From Streptomyces typhae (GTDB lineage: Bacteria > Actinomycetota > Actinomycetes > Streptomycetales > Streptomycetaceae): DNA of 64,000 nucleotides. The stretch's first letter is position 1. Every line of letters starts with the position of its first letter. Under the pieces are notes generated by a model, which made no database searches, was not told the DNA's origin, and saw only the letters and a list, made by a program, of their open reading frames with translations. Shown one piece after another: positions 48,738 through 57,293 of this stretch. The stretch is taken from the NCBI RefSeq assembly GCF_009755605.1, contig NZ_WPNZ01000021.1:62001-126000 (forward strand). Direction: 5' to 3'. Position numbers and translations under genes: made by a program.

Positions 48738-50171
48738 GTGACACCGACCCTGCGGCAATCGACCCTGCTCTGCCTGGCCCTGAGCCTGTGCGCGCTGCTC
48801 GTCGTGCCCGGGAACTTCCCCGGCCTGAGCGGGGACGCCCGGCTCACGCTCGCGGTCTTCGCGCTCGCCACCTGCGCCTGGATCGGCACGCCGATCGACG
48901 ACACCTACATAGCCCTCGGCGCCGGACTCGCCCTCACCGCCACCGGCGTGATCAGCAGCGACACCCTCTTCGGGACCCTCGGGGACGCGACGGTGTGGCT
49001 GCTGATCTGCGCGTTCGTGCTCGCCGCCGCCGTGGCCCGCAGCGGCCTCGCGGGGCGCGCGGCGGTGTTCCTGGTCAGCGGGGCGCGCAGCGTGCGCCAG
49101 CTGACGCATCTGACGACCGCCGCGCTCGTCGTGACGGCCTTCGCGGTACCGGCCACCTCCGGCAGGGCGGCGCTCGCCCTGCCCGTCTTCCTGGCGCTCG
49201 CCAAGGCCCTCGCCGGCCGCGGGCGGCTCGTCGTGATGCTGGCGCTGCTGTTCCCGACCGTGATCCTGCTGTCCGCCGTCGCCACCCTGATCGGTGCGGG
49301 CGCCCACCTCATCACGGTGTCGGTCCTGTGGGAGAGCACCGGGGAGCGGATCGGCTTCGCCCAGTGGCTGCTGCTCGGGCTGCCCCTGGCGATCGCCTCG
49401 TCCCATCTGGCGGCGGAGGCGGTGCTGTGGACGACGACGCGCCGCGCCGACCGCACCGGCCCGATCCGCGTCACCCCCGAGCAGATACGGGACCACGTGC
49501 GCGACACCGAGGGAATGGGCGGCCCGGTCACCGGCCCCTGGGAGCCCGCGGAGACCCGCTGCGCCCTCCTCCTCGCCACCGTCGTCGCGCTGTGGTGCAG
49601 CGAGCCGCTGCACCAAGTGCCGCCCGCGATGGTCGCGTTGATCGGCGCCGTCGTCGCGTCCTCGCCCGCGCTCGGCACCGTGCGCCTGAAGGACGCGCTG
49701 CGGACGGTGCCGTGGTCGCTGCTGCTCTTCATGGCGGCGACGATGGCGATGGGGGTCGCCATGGCCGACTCGGGCGCGGCGAGGTGGCTGGTGTCGGGGT
49801 TGCCCGTCGAGGTGTCGCCCTGGCTGTTCCTGGCCGTGGTGATCCTCGTCAGCACCGCGGCCCACCTGGTCCTGCAGTCCCGCTCGGCCCGCTCGTCGGT
49901 GCTCGTGCCGCTGGTGATCGCCGCCGCCGCGGGCGCCGGGGTGAACCCGGTCGCCGCCGCGCTCGCGTCCACCGCGGCCGCCGGTTTCTGCCACACGCTG
50001 CCCGCGTCGGCGAAGCCGGTCACGCTCTTCGCCGACATCCCGGGAACGCCCACCTACACCCCGCGCGACCTGCTGCGCCTTTCCGCCGTGCTCGCTCCCC
50101 TGACGGCGGCCCTCGTCCTGCTGTTCGCGCTGGCGGTGTGGCCGCTGCTCGGCGTGCCCGTGGTCCGCTGA
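48738..50171 (+). CDS. SLC13/DASS-type anion or dicarboxylate transporter
   Basis: 477 residues with about 12 membrane helices. Divalent anion:Na+ symporter (CitT/DASS, ArsB-like superfamily) features: GDATVWLLICAFVLAAAVARSGLA, PATSGRAALALPVFLALAK (SNT-like hairpin region, here TSGR), and the second repeat VLQSRSARSSVLVPLVIAAAAGAGVNP. Soluble loop around residues 240-275. Substrate unclear; di- or tricarboxylates or sulfate are typical. The neighbouring glycerate kinase and the shared operator with the two-component system suggest control of an organic-acid uptake route (inference). GTG 48738. Confidence 0.85.
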   Translation: MTPTLRQSTLLCLALSLCALLVVPGNFPGLSGDARLTLAVFALATCAWIGTPIDDTYIALGAGLALTATGVISSDTLFGTLGDATVWLLICAFVLAAAVARSGLAGRAAVFLVSGARSVRQLTHLTTAALVVTAFAVPATSGRAALALPVFLALAKALAGRGRLVVMLALLFPTVILLSAVATLIGAGAHLITVSVLWESTGERIGFAQWLLLGLPLAIASSHLAAEAVLWTTTRRADRTGPIRVTPEQIRDHVRDTEGMGGPVTGPWEPAETRCALLLATVVALWCSEPLHQVPPAMVALIGAVVASSPALGTVRLKDALRTVPWSLLLFMAATMAMGVAMADSGAARWLVSGLPVEVSPWLFLAVVILVSTAAHLVLQSRSARSSVLVPLVIAAAAGAGVNPVAAALASTAAAGFCHTLPASAKPVTLFADIPGTPTYTPRDLLRLSAVLAPLTAALVLLFALAVWPLLGVPVVR

Positions 50172-50233
50172 GCCCCTCTCCTCGCTCCGTACGCCCGCCC
50201 CGCCCGCCCTCCGTCCTCGCAAGGAGTACGTCC

Positions 50234-51508
50234 ATGTCCCTGACCCGTGTCGCCGTCGCGCCCAGCGGCTTCAAGGAGTCCCTGTCCGCGCAGTCCGCCG
50301 CCGAGGCCATCGCCGTGGGCGTACGGCGTGTCGTACCGGACGCCGAGGTCGATCTGATCCCGCTGGTGGACGGCGGCGAGGGCACCGCGCAGGCGCTTGC
50401 CGCGGCGACCGGGGGCCGTCTGGTGGCCCTGCCCGCGACGGGCCCCCTCGGCGAGCGGATCGGCACGCACTTCGCGCTGCTCGGCTCCGGCACCGCGGTG
50501 GTGGAGATGGCCGCGGCGGCCGGCCTCGGCCTGGTCCCGCGGGATCTGCGCGACCCGGGCGCCACCACGACGTACGGCGTCGGGGAGCTGATCCGGGCCG
50601 CCCTCGACACCGGCGCCCGCCGGATCCTGGTGGGCTGCGGCGACTCCGGCACCTCCGACGGGGGCGCGGGCGCGCTCCAGGCCCTCGGCGCCCGGCTCCT
50701 GGACGCCGACAGCTGGGAACTGCCCCACGGCGGCAGAGAGCTGACGCGGCTTCACCACATCGACACCAGGCGCGTCGACCCCCGCCTGGCCCGCACCGAG
50801 CTGCTCGTCGCCTGCAACCCGCACAACGTCCTGTGCGGCCCGCACGGCGTGGCCCGCGTGTTCGGCCCGCAGAAGGGCGCGACGCCCGCCCAGGTCGAGG
50901 AGCTGGCCGCGGCCCTGGAGCACTGGGCGTACGTCCTCTCCCGCGACCTCGGCGTCACCGCCGATCTCCGCGGCGGTCCCGGCACCGGCGCGTCCGGAGG
51001 CCTCGGCGCGGGGCTCGCCGCCCTCGGCGCCCGGCTCCTGCCCCGCTTCGACGTGCTCCTGGACCACCTGGACCTGGACGCCCGCCTTGCCCGCGCCGAC
51101 CTGGTCGTCACCGCCGAGGGCGCCCTCGACCACCAGACGCCGCGCGGCAAGGTGCCTGCCGAGGTGGCGCGCCGCGCCAAGCGGTCCGGCAGGCCGGTCC
51201 TCGTGCTCGCGGGCACCATCGGGGACGGGGCGCAGGACGTGCGCGCCCTCGGCGTGGACGCCTACAGCGCGATCCTGCCCGCCCCGGTGTCGCTCACGGA
51301 GGCGCTGAGCCGCGGCGCCGAGTTCCTCACCGACGCCACCGAACGCGCCCTGCGCATGATCCTGCTCGGTTCCCGGCTGCCGGGGTCCGTGCTTCCGGGG
51401 GCGGCACTTCCGGGGGCGGCGCTTCCGGATCAGGCCGCGGCGGCACCGGCGGCAGAACCCGCGGCGGCGTCGGTGTCCGGCACGCAACGCCCGTCCTCGG
51501 TGCGGTAG
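50234..51508 (+). CDS. glycerate kinase (GlxK type)
   Basis: Phosphorylates D-glycerate. 424 residues, PF02595-type fold: VAVAPSGFKESLSAQSAAEAI, DLIPLVDGGEGTAQAL, MAAAAGLGLVP, TYGVGELI, GCGDSGTSDGGAGALQALGARLLD, CNPHNVLCGPHGVARVFGPQKGA, TAEGALDHQTPRGKVPAEVARRAK, VLAGTIGD. AAGGAG precedes ATG 50234 by 7 bases. The C-terminal 45 residues are an added low-complexity tail with repeated LPG(A/S) units written by a 12-bp DNA repeat, and the last 79 bases overlap the convergent aminotransferase gene. Likely same transcript as the transporter, 62 bases upstream. Confidence 0.93.
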   Translation: MSLTRVAVAPSGFKESLSAQSAAEAIAVGVRRVVPDAEVDLIPLVDGGEGTAQALAAATGGRLVALPATGPLGERIGTHFALLGSGTAVVEMAAAAGLGLVPRDLRDPGATTTYGVGELIRAALDTGARRILVGCGDSGTSDGGAGALQALGARLLDADSWELPHGGRELTRLHHIDTRRVDPRLARTELLVACNPHNVLCGPHGVARVFGPQKGATPAQVEELAAALEHWAYVLSRDLGVTADLRGGPGTGASGGLGAGLAALGARLLPRFDVLLDHLDLDARLARADLVVTAEGALDHQTPRGKVPAEVARRAKRSGRPVLVLAGTIGDGAQDVRALGVDAYSAILPAPVSLTEALSRGAEFLTDATERALRMILLGSRLPGSVLPGAALPGAALPDQAAAAPAAEPAAASVSGTQRPSSVR

Positions 51509-52857
51509 TTCCACCGGGCGCCGTCGGCGACCAGCTCCCCGACGGCCCGCACGAACCGCTCCACGTGCTCGTCCGGGGTGCCCGCGCCGAAGCTCACCCG
51601 GATCGCGTTCAGCGAGCGCTCGCCGGGCGCGGCCTCGGGGGCACCGCACTCGCCGGGCTCGTCGGACGCGCCGCCCAGCAGGGTGCGCACCAGCGGGTGC
51701 GCGCAGAAGAGGCCGTCGCGCACGCCGATGCCGTACTCGGCGGAGAGCGCCGCCGCGAAGTGCGAGCTGTTCCAGCCGTCCACGACGAACGAGATGACGC
51801 CGACGCGCGGCGCGTCGTCCCCGAACAGCGAGAGCACCCGGACCTGCGGCACCGCGGCGAGCCCCTCGCGGACGGTGCGGATCAGGTGCCGCTCGCGCTC
51901 CACGAGCCCGTCGAACCCGGCCTCCTGGAGGGCCTTGCAGGCGGAGGCGATGGAGTACGCGCCGATGACGTTGGGCGAGCCCGCCTCGTGCCGGGCGGCC
52001 GTGTCGTGCCACTCGACGTCCACTCCCCCGTCGGCGCGGCGCGCCACCTTCCGCGAGGCGCCGCCCCCGGCCAGGTAGGGATCGGCGGCCTGGAGCCAGT
52101 CGGCACGCCCGGCGAGCACTCCGGAGCCGAAGGGCGCGTACAGCTTGTGCCCGGAGAACGCGACCCAGTCGACGTCGAGGTCCGCGATGTCCACGGGGTG
52201 GTGGGGCGCGAGCTGGGCCGCGTCGAGGACGATGCGGGCGCCGTGCGCGTGCGCGGCGGCGGCCAGCTCACGGACCGGCCACAGCTCGCCGGTGACGTTC
52301 GAGGCGCCCGTGACGCACACCAGGGCGGGGCCGTGGGGCTCGCGGTCGGCGAGGGCGCGCTCCAGGGTGTGGACGGCCTCGTCGTGGGTGCGCGGGGCGT
52401 CGAGGTAGGTGACGCGGGCGTCACGCCAGGGCAGCAGCGACGCGTGGTGCTCGGTCTCGAACACGAAGACCTGGCAGTCGGCGGGCAGGGCGGCGGCGAG
52501 GAGGTTCAGGGAGTCGGTGGTGGACCGGGTGAACACCACCTGGTCGCCCTCCCGGCACCCGAGGAAGTCGGCGACGGTCCTCCGGGCGTTCTCGAACAGG
52601 TCGGTCGACAGCTGCGACAGATACCCGGCACCGCGGTGCACGCTCCCGTAGTACGGGGCGTACGCGGCCACGTCGTCCCACACGCGCTGGAGGGCGGGGG
52701 CGCTGGCCGCGTAGTCGAGGGCCGCGTACGTCACCTCGCCGCCGGTGACGAGGGGAACGGTGACGTCACGGCCGAGGACGGGCAGCGGGGCGGCGCAGCA
52801 GGGGTCGGCGGACTCGGCGGTGGCGGTGGCGACGGCGGTGTGCGGGCATGCGGACAT
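51430..52857 (-). CDS. class V aminotransferase, cysteine-desulfurase-like
   Basis: 475 residues. PLP fold type I: VFTRSTTDSLNLLAAAL (phosphate cup), FETEHHASLLPWRD (PLP-stacking His), VTGASNVTGELWPV, IVLDAAQLAPHHPVDIADLDVDWVAFSGHKLYAPFGSGVL with the Schiff-base Lys in GHKLY, and SLNAIRVSFG at the end. The pattern is that of SufS/NifS-like proteins; the region of the mobile persulfide Cys (GLFCAHPLVRTLLGG) has one Cys. An N-terminal stretch CPHTAV...DPCCAAP is Cys-rich. ATG 52857 with GGGAGATACC upstream. A SAM-IV-type riboswitch in the 5' leader links the gene to methionine/SAM supply, so a sulfur-related role is likely. Confidence 0.85.
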   Translation of the reverse strand: MSACPHTAVATATAESADPCCAAPLPVLGRDVTVPLVTGGEVTYAALDYAASAPALQRVWDDVAAYAPYYGSVHRGAGYLSQLSTDLFENARRTVADFLGCREGDQVVFTRSTTDSLNLLAAALPADCQVFVFETEHHASLLPWRDARVTYLDAPRTHDEAVHTLERALADREPHGPALVCVTGASNVTGELWPVRELAAAAHAHGARIVLDAAQLAPHHPVDIADLDVDWVAFSGHKLYAPFGSGVLAGRADWLQAADPYLAGGGASRKVARRADGGVDVEWHDTAARHEAGSPNVIGAYSIASACKALQEAGFDGLVERERHLIRTVREGLAAVPQVRVLSLFGDDAPRVGVISFVVDGWNSSHFAAALSAEYGIGVRDGLFCAHPLVRTLLGGASDEPGECGAPEAAPGERSLNAIRVSFGAGTPDEHVERFVRAVGELVADGARWNYRTEDGRCVPDTDAAAGSAAGAAAA

Positions 52858-53002
52858 GGCGGTATCTCCCGGCGGGACAAGGCGGAATGGCTGTGGAAGG
52901 GCCGCACGACGCAGCGGCACTACGGCCGGTTCGCGTACGGGGGTGCCTCGACGCACGGCAGTCACTGCCGGACGGAGGATTCTGCGGACGGGGCCGGAGG
53001 CC

Positions 53003-53023
53003 CTAGCGCATTCGCTTGCTCAC
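53003..53023 (-). CDS. possible six-codon upstream ORF in the riboswitch leader
   Basis: GTG AGC AAG CGA ATG CGC TAG on the minus strand, preceded by GAGGGAGCAGTCTC, between the riboswitch and the aminotransferase. It would give VSKRMR. A ribosome site and a Met codon in a SAM-controlled leader are suggestive only. Confidence 0.3.
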   Translation of the reverse strand: MSKRMR

Positions 53024-53065
53024 GAGACTGCTCCCTCGACGACCAGGACCCCTGGTGACGCGAGG

Positions 53066-53185
53066 GGTCCGCGCTTGCGATGAACCTTGCTGTTCACCGC
53101 CTGGTCTTCACCCGGGGCACCCCGCCACGGACGGAGGGTTGCCGAACAGCGGGCCGGGGCCGTAGTCGCTGTTACTCATGACCTG
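53066..53185 (-). ncRNA. SAM-IV-type riboswitch
   Basis: The minus strand from 53183 reads GGTCATGAGTAACAGC, later CGGCAACCCTCC, then GCGGGGTGCCCCGGGTGAAGACC (split here: GCGGGGTGCCCC and GGGTGAAGACCAGG), the conserved core of actinobacterial SAM-IV aptamers: P1 GGTC/GACC, the CGGCAACCC ligand-pocket strand and GGTGCCCCGGGTGA. The downstream segment to about 53066 (GGTGAACAGCAAGGTTCATC) would hold the pseudoknot partner. SAM binding normally lowers expression of sulfur-metabolism genes. It governs the class V aminotransferase. Confidence 0.88.
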
Positions 53186-53232
53186 CCAGCATCTTGCCAC
53201 ACACCTGCACCGGAGCAACACCCGGCCCCGTC

Positions 53233-53348
53233 AGGGGCGCGGGGAACTGCGCGACAAGCCACGAAAAACCCGCAGACGCGTCTGCTGAGTACCGAGCAGA
53301 CGCGTCTGCGGCCTTTCCTGGGCTGAGCGCGCAGTTCCCCGCGCCCCT
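53233..53348. terminator. nested double hairpin after trpD
   Basis: Outer arms AGGGGCGCGGGGAACTGCGC (53233-53252) and its exact complement (53329-53348); inner arms CCGCAGACGCGTCTGCT (53270-53286) and AGCAGACGCGTCTGCGG (53295-53311) around loop GAGTACCG. A perfect 17-bp and a perfect 20-bp stem. The outer arm is a dispersed repeat found again at 59441-59460. Terminates trpD and insulates the riboswitch promoter. Confidence 0.88.
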
Positions 53349-53356
53349 TACGGGGG

Positions 53357-54421
53357 CTAACGGTTGCTGGCGGTGATCCAGCGCGCGAGCGCGGCCTTCG
53401 CGGCGCCGGAGTCGATGGCCTCGGCGGCCTCGGCCATCCCGGCCCGGATCAGCTCGGGCAGGGAGCCTTCGCCCTGCTTCAGGGCGACCAGGGCGGCGGC
53501 GGAGTTGAGGAGGACCGCGTCCCGCACGGGCCCGGACTCCCCGTCGAGCAGCCGCCGGGCGACATCGGCGTTGTACGCGGCGTCGGCGCCCCGCAGCGCC
53601 TCCACGGGCACCAGGCCGATGCCGACGTCCCGCGGGTCGAAGGCCTCCTCGCGGACGCTCCCGTTCCGCACCCTCCACACCCGGGACGTCGCCGTGGTCG
53701 TCAGCTCGTCGAGCCCGTCGTCGCCGCGGAAGACGAGCGCGGAGGAGCCGCGCTCGGCGAGCACCCCGGCGAGGATCGGCGCCATCCGCGCGTCGGCGAC
53801 GCCGGTGGCCTGCGCCCGCACCTTGGCCGGGTTGGTGAGCGGACCGAGGAAGTTGAACGTGGTCCGGATGCCCAGCTCGCGCCGGGCGGGCGCCACGTGC
53901 CGCAGCGCGGGGTGGAACTTCACGGCGAAGCAGAAGGTGATGCCCGCCTCGTCGGCGACCTGCCGCACCCGCTGCGGGGTGAGTTCCAGGTTGACGCCGA
54001 GCTTCTCCAGGACGTCGGACGCGCCGCTCGCGGAGGACGCCGCGCGGTTGCCGTGCTTGACGACCTTCGCGCCGGTGCCGGCGACGACGATCGCGGACAT
54101 GGTGGAGATGTTCACGGTCCTGGCGCCGTCGCCGCCGGTGCCGACGATGTCGACGCTCGGGCCCGGCACGTCGATGACGTGGGCGTGCTCGTACATCGCG
54201 CGGACGAGCCCGGAGATCTCCTCGACGGTCTCGCCCTTGGCCCGCAGCGCCACCGCGAAGCCCGCGATCTGCGCGTCCGTGGCCTCGCCGCGCATGATGC
54301 GGTCCATGGCCCAGGCCGTGTCGTCCGCGCTCTGGTCGCGCCCGTCGAGCAGTCCGTTCAGTACGTCGGGCCAGGAACGGGCCGCCGCGGTGTCGCCTCC
54401 TGCGGGGGTCACAGCGCTCAT
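53357..54421 (-). CDS. trpD: anthranilate phosphoribosyltransferase
   Basis: Second step of tryptophan synthesis: anthranilate plus PRPP. 354 residues. PRPP loop VDIVGTGGDGARTVNISTMSAIV, KHGNRAASSASGASDVLEKLGVN, metal site around FRGDDGLDELT (DE pair), substrate loop HPALRHVAPARRELGIRTTFNFLGPLTNPA. ATG 54421 is chosen because GGAG lies 6 bases upstream; the frame is open to 54517. It is a single-gene unit 43 kb from trpEG and lies directly downstream (opposite face) of the respiratory genes, the same neighbour as in other Streptomyces. No attenuator-like leader is seen here. Confidence 0.96.
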   Translation of the reverse strand: MSAVTPAGGDTAAARSWPDVLNGLLDGRDQSADDTAWAMDRIMRGEATDAQIAGFAVALRAKGETVEEISGLVRAMYEHAHVIDVPGPSVDIVGTGGDGARTVNISTMSAIVVAGTGAKVVKHGNRAASSASGASDVLEKLGVNLELTPQRVRQVADEAGITFCFAVKFHPALRHVAPARRELGIRTTFNFLGPLTNPAKVRAQATGVADARMAPILAGVLAERGSSALVFRGDDGLDELTTTATSRVWRVRNGSVREEAFDPRDVGIGLVPVEALRGADAAYNADVARRLLDGESGPVRDAVLLNSAAALVALKQGEGSLPELIRAGMAEAAEAIDSGAAKAALARWITASNR

Positions 54422-54500
54422 GGCCGCTCCTGGGTTCGTAGACGAGGACATCCCAAGCTCTTGGGGTGGGTCCACCCTATCCAGCCCGGGGGACGGCAAA

Positions 54501-54529
54501 GAGCCCCGTCCATGCACTGGACGGGGCTC
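54501..54529. terminator. terminator between qcrB and trpD
   Basis: Perfect 12-bp stem GAGCCCCGTCCA / TGGACGGGGCTC with loop TGCAC, 45 bases past the qcrB stop. Confidence 0.9.
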
Positions 54530-54573
54530 CTGCCGTGGCGACCTCGGGTCAGCGCGTCGATGCGCGCGCGGGA

Positions 54574-56232
54574 TCAGTGGTGGCCGTGGCCGCTCGTGAT
54601 CTCCTTGTACTCCTCGGCGGTCGGCTTCGGGATCTGGCTGTCCTCGCCGTACATGCCCTTGGAGAGCTTCGCCTTGAGCTTCTGCGAGCCCTTCACCTTG
54701 CGCTGCACGCCGTTCTCGTCGACCGTCGGGCCGACCTCGATCGGCTTGTACTGCTCGTGCGCGGTGAGGGTGTGCAGCTGCTCGGAGTCGAGCGGCTCGT
54801 GCACCTCGATGAACTCGCCGTGCGGGAGGCGCTTGATGATGCCGGACTCGCGTCCGTGCAGCACCTTCTCCTTGTCACGGCGCTGAAGGCCGAGGCAGAT
54901 CCGCTTGGTGACGATGAACGCGATGACCGGTCCGACGAAGAAGAAGATCCGGACGAACCAGGTGATGGCGTTCAGCGACAGGTGGAAGTGCGTGGCCCAC
55001 AGGTCGTTTCCACCACCGACCAGCATCACCATGTACGCGGTGATCCAGGCGACACCGAAGCCGGTACGGGTCGGGGCGTTGCGCGGGCGGTCCAGGATGT
55101 GGTGCTCGCGCTTGTCGCCGGTGACCCAGGACTCGATGAACGGGTAGACCGCGATGGCCACGAGGACCAGCGGGAAGACCGCCAGCGGGATCATCACGCC
55201 GAGGACCAGCGTGTGGCCCCAGAAGTTGATCTCCCAGCCCGGCATCACACGGATCAGACCCTCGGCGAAGCCCATGTACCAGTCGGGCTGGGCGCCGGTG
55301 GACACCTGGTCCGGGCGGTACGGTCCGAGCGCCCAGATCGGGTTGATCGAGGCGATCGCCGCGATGGCCGCGATGACACCGAAGACCAGGAAGAAGAAGC
55401 CTCCGGCCTTGGCCATGTAGACCGGGAGCAGCGGCATGCCGACGACGTTCTTGTTGGACTTGCCGGGGCCCGCGAACTGCGTGTGCTTGTGGTAGAAGAC
55501 CAGGATCAGGTGCGCCACCACGAGGCCGAGCATGATGCCCGGCAGCAGCAGGATGTGGACCGAGTAGAACCGGGCCACGAAGTCGCCGCCGGGGAACTCG
55601 CCGCCGAACAGGAACATCGACAGATACGTGCCCACGATCGGCACGGACAGGATCGCGCCCTGCATGAAGCGCACACCGGTGCCGGAGAGCAGGTCGTCCG
55701 GGAGCGAGTAGCCGGTGAAGCCGGTGAACATGCCGAGGACGAACAGCAGGAAGCCGAACAGCCAGTTGACCTCACGCGGCTTGCGGAACGCACCCGTGAA
55801 GAACACGCGCATCATGTGCACGAACATGGCGGCGAGGAAGATCAGCGCGGCCCAGTGGTGGATCTGCCGGATCAGCAGACCACCGCGCACATCGAAGGAG
55901 ATGTGCATGGTCGAGTTGAACGCCTCGGACATCAGCTGGCCCTGCAGGGGCACGTAGCTGCCGTGGTACTCCACCTCGTTCATCGACGGGTGGAAGAACA
56001 GCGTCAGATACACACCCGTGAGGATGATGATGATGAAGCTGTAGAGGCAGATCTCACCGAGCATGAAGGACCAGTGGTCCGGGAAGATCTTGCGCATGTT
56101 GGCCTTGGCCAGGGAGTAGATCCCGAGCCTGCCGTCCGCCCAGTCGGCGACCCGCTCACCGGCGGGTGCCTTCTTGCGGCTGTCGTTCGCCGCGGCCGGA
56201 GCCTCGGCCGCGGTGCTGTTCTCGGTACTCAT
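54574..56232 (-). CDS. qcrB: cytochrome bc1 complex cytochrome b subunit
   Basis: Di-haem membrane subunit of the actinobacterial bcc complex oxidising menaquinol. 552 residues, eight core helices plus a C-terminal extension with a His-rich end (ITSGHGHH) usual in actinobacteria. Haem ligands lie in IRQIHHWAALIFLAAMFVHMMRVF and YSVHILLLPGIMLGLVVAHLILVFYHKH; the quinol-site loop reads PDWYMGF in place of PEWY, the actinobacterial form; FTGYSLPDDLLSGTG follows helix C. ATG 56232 overlaps the qcrA stop by four bases. Forms the bcc-aa3 supercomplex with the cta products. Confidence 0.97.
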   Translation of the reverse strand: MSTENSTAAEAPAAANDSRKKAPAGERVADWADGRLGIYSLAKANMRKIFPDHWSFMLGEICLYSFIIIILTGVYLTLFFHPSMNEVEYHGSYVPLQGQLMSEAFNSTMHISFDVRGGLLIRQIHHWAALIFLAAMFVHMMRVFFTGAFRKPREVNWLFGFLLFVLGMFTGFTGYSLPDDLLSGTGVRFMQGAILSVPIVGTYLSMFLFGGEFPGGDFVARFYSVHILLLPGIMLGLVVAHLILVFYHKHTQFAGPGKSNKNVVGMPLLPVYMAKAGGFFFLVFGVIAAIAAIASINPIWALGPYRPDQVSTGAQPDWYMGFAEGLIRVMPGWEINFWGHTLVLGVMIPLAVFPLVLVAIAVYPFIESWVTGDKREHHILDRPRNAPTRTGFGVAWITAYMVMLVGGGNDLWATHFHLSLNAITWFVRIFFFVGPVIAFIVTKRICLGLQRRDKEKVLHGRESGIIKRLPHGEFIEVHEPLDSEQLHTLTAHEQYKPIEVGPTVDENGVQRKVKGSQKLKAKLSKGMYGEDSQIPKPTAEEYKEITSGHGHH

Positions 56233-57293
56233 CCGCGCTCCCAGAAGGCAGGGCCGACGGGCTCTTCGAAGTCGCCGAGCGCCTGAAGATAGCCCTCCTC
56301 GTTCACGCCGATGCGCAGCTGCGGCAGAGCGTGACCGGCCGGGCCGAAGATCACTCGGGCCCCGTCGGAGAGGTCGAAGGTGGACTGGTGGCACGGGCAG
56401 AGGACGTGGTGCGTCTGCTGCTCGTACAGGGAGATCGGGCAGCCCACGTGGGTGCAGATCTTGGAGTACGCGACGACGCCCTCGTGCGACCACTCGAGCT
56501 CACGCTTGTCCTTGATGTTGTCCGGCTGGATCCGGACGATCATCAGGGCCGCCTTGGCGATCTGGGTCTGGAAGTCGTGGTCGTGCTCCTCCAGGCCCTC
56601 GGGCTTGGCGAAGGTGAGCGATCCGACCTGGACGTCCGAGGGGCGCAGCGGCTCGTTCGTGTTCATGTTCACGAGCAGCTTGCCCTTGGACCACAGGGTG
56701 TGCCGCAGCTTGTCCTCCGGCAGCGGACCGAGGTCACGCAGCAGGACGACACCGGAGAGCGGTACGAGGGTCAGCGCGCCGAACATCGTGTTGCGGATCA
56801 GCTTGCGCCGGCCGAGCTGGGACTCCTTGGCACCGGCCGCGAAGTCCGCCATGACCTTGGCCTTGACCTCGGGCTCGGCCTCGATCGGGTGCCGCTCGTC
56901 GGCGATCTCCACGTCGGACATCAGGGTGCGGGCCCAGTGGACCGCGCCCGCGCCGATGCAGAAGAGCGCCACACCGAGGGTCATGCCCAGCGCGAAGTTC
57001 AGCGCGCTGATGTGACCGATGGGCCAGATGAAGACGCTCTTGTCGACCGGGAACGCCACGAACGAGGCGATGAAGCCGACGGTGGCCAGCATCGAGATGG
57101 TGAAGAGCATCGCCACCGTGCGCTCGGAGCGCCGGGCGGCCTTCTCGTCGATGTCCTGGACGCGGTGCTCGTGGGGCGGGAGCCCCGGGTCCGCGAACGG
57201 GTCCGTGTCGGCGTGTCCCGCCACGGCCACCGAGCCGTGCTCGGTCTCCTGCGCGCTGGGCAGGTTCTCTTCTGGGTTCTCTTGTCCACTCAT
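56229..57293 (-). CDS. qcrA: cytochrome bc1 complex Rieske iron-sulfur subunit
   Basis: 354 residues. Three N-terminal membrane helices (FTISMLATVGFIASFVAF, ISALNFALGMTLGVALFCIGAGAV and NTMFGALTLVPLSGVVLL), an actinobacterial feature, then the Rieske domain with CTHVGCPISLY and CPCHQSTFD binding the 2Fe-2S cluster through two Cys and two His. Passes electrons from menaquinol to QcrC. ATG 57293 overlaps the qcrC stop by four bases, and its own stop overlaps qcrB. The acidic, Glu-rich N-terminus (about 50 residues) is cytoplasmic. Confidence 0.97.
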   Translation of the reverse strand: MSGQENPEENLPSAQETEHGSVAVAGHADTDPFADPGLPPHEHRVQDIDEKAARRSERTVAMLFTISMLATVGFIASFVAFPVDKSVFIWPIGHISALNFALGMTLGVALFCIGAGAVHWARTLMSDVEIADERHPIEAEPEVKAKVMADFAAGAKESQLGRRKLIRNTMFGALTLVPLSGVVLLRDLGPLPEDKLRHTLWSKGKLLVNMNTNEPLRPSDVQVGSLTFAKPEGLEEHDHDFQTQIAKAALMIVRIQPDNIKDKRELEWSHEGVVAYSKICTHVGCPISLYEQQTHHVLCPCHQSTFDLSDGARVIFGPAGHALPQLRIGVNEEGYLQALGDFEEPVGPAFWERG

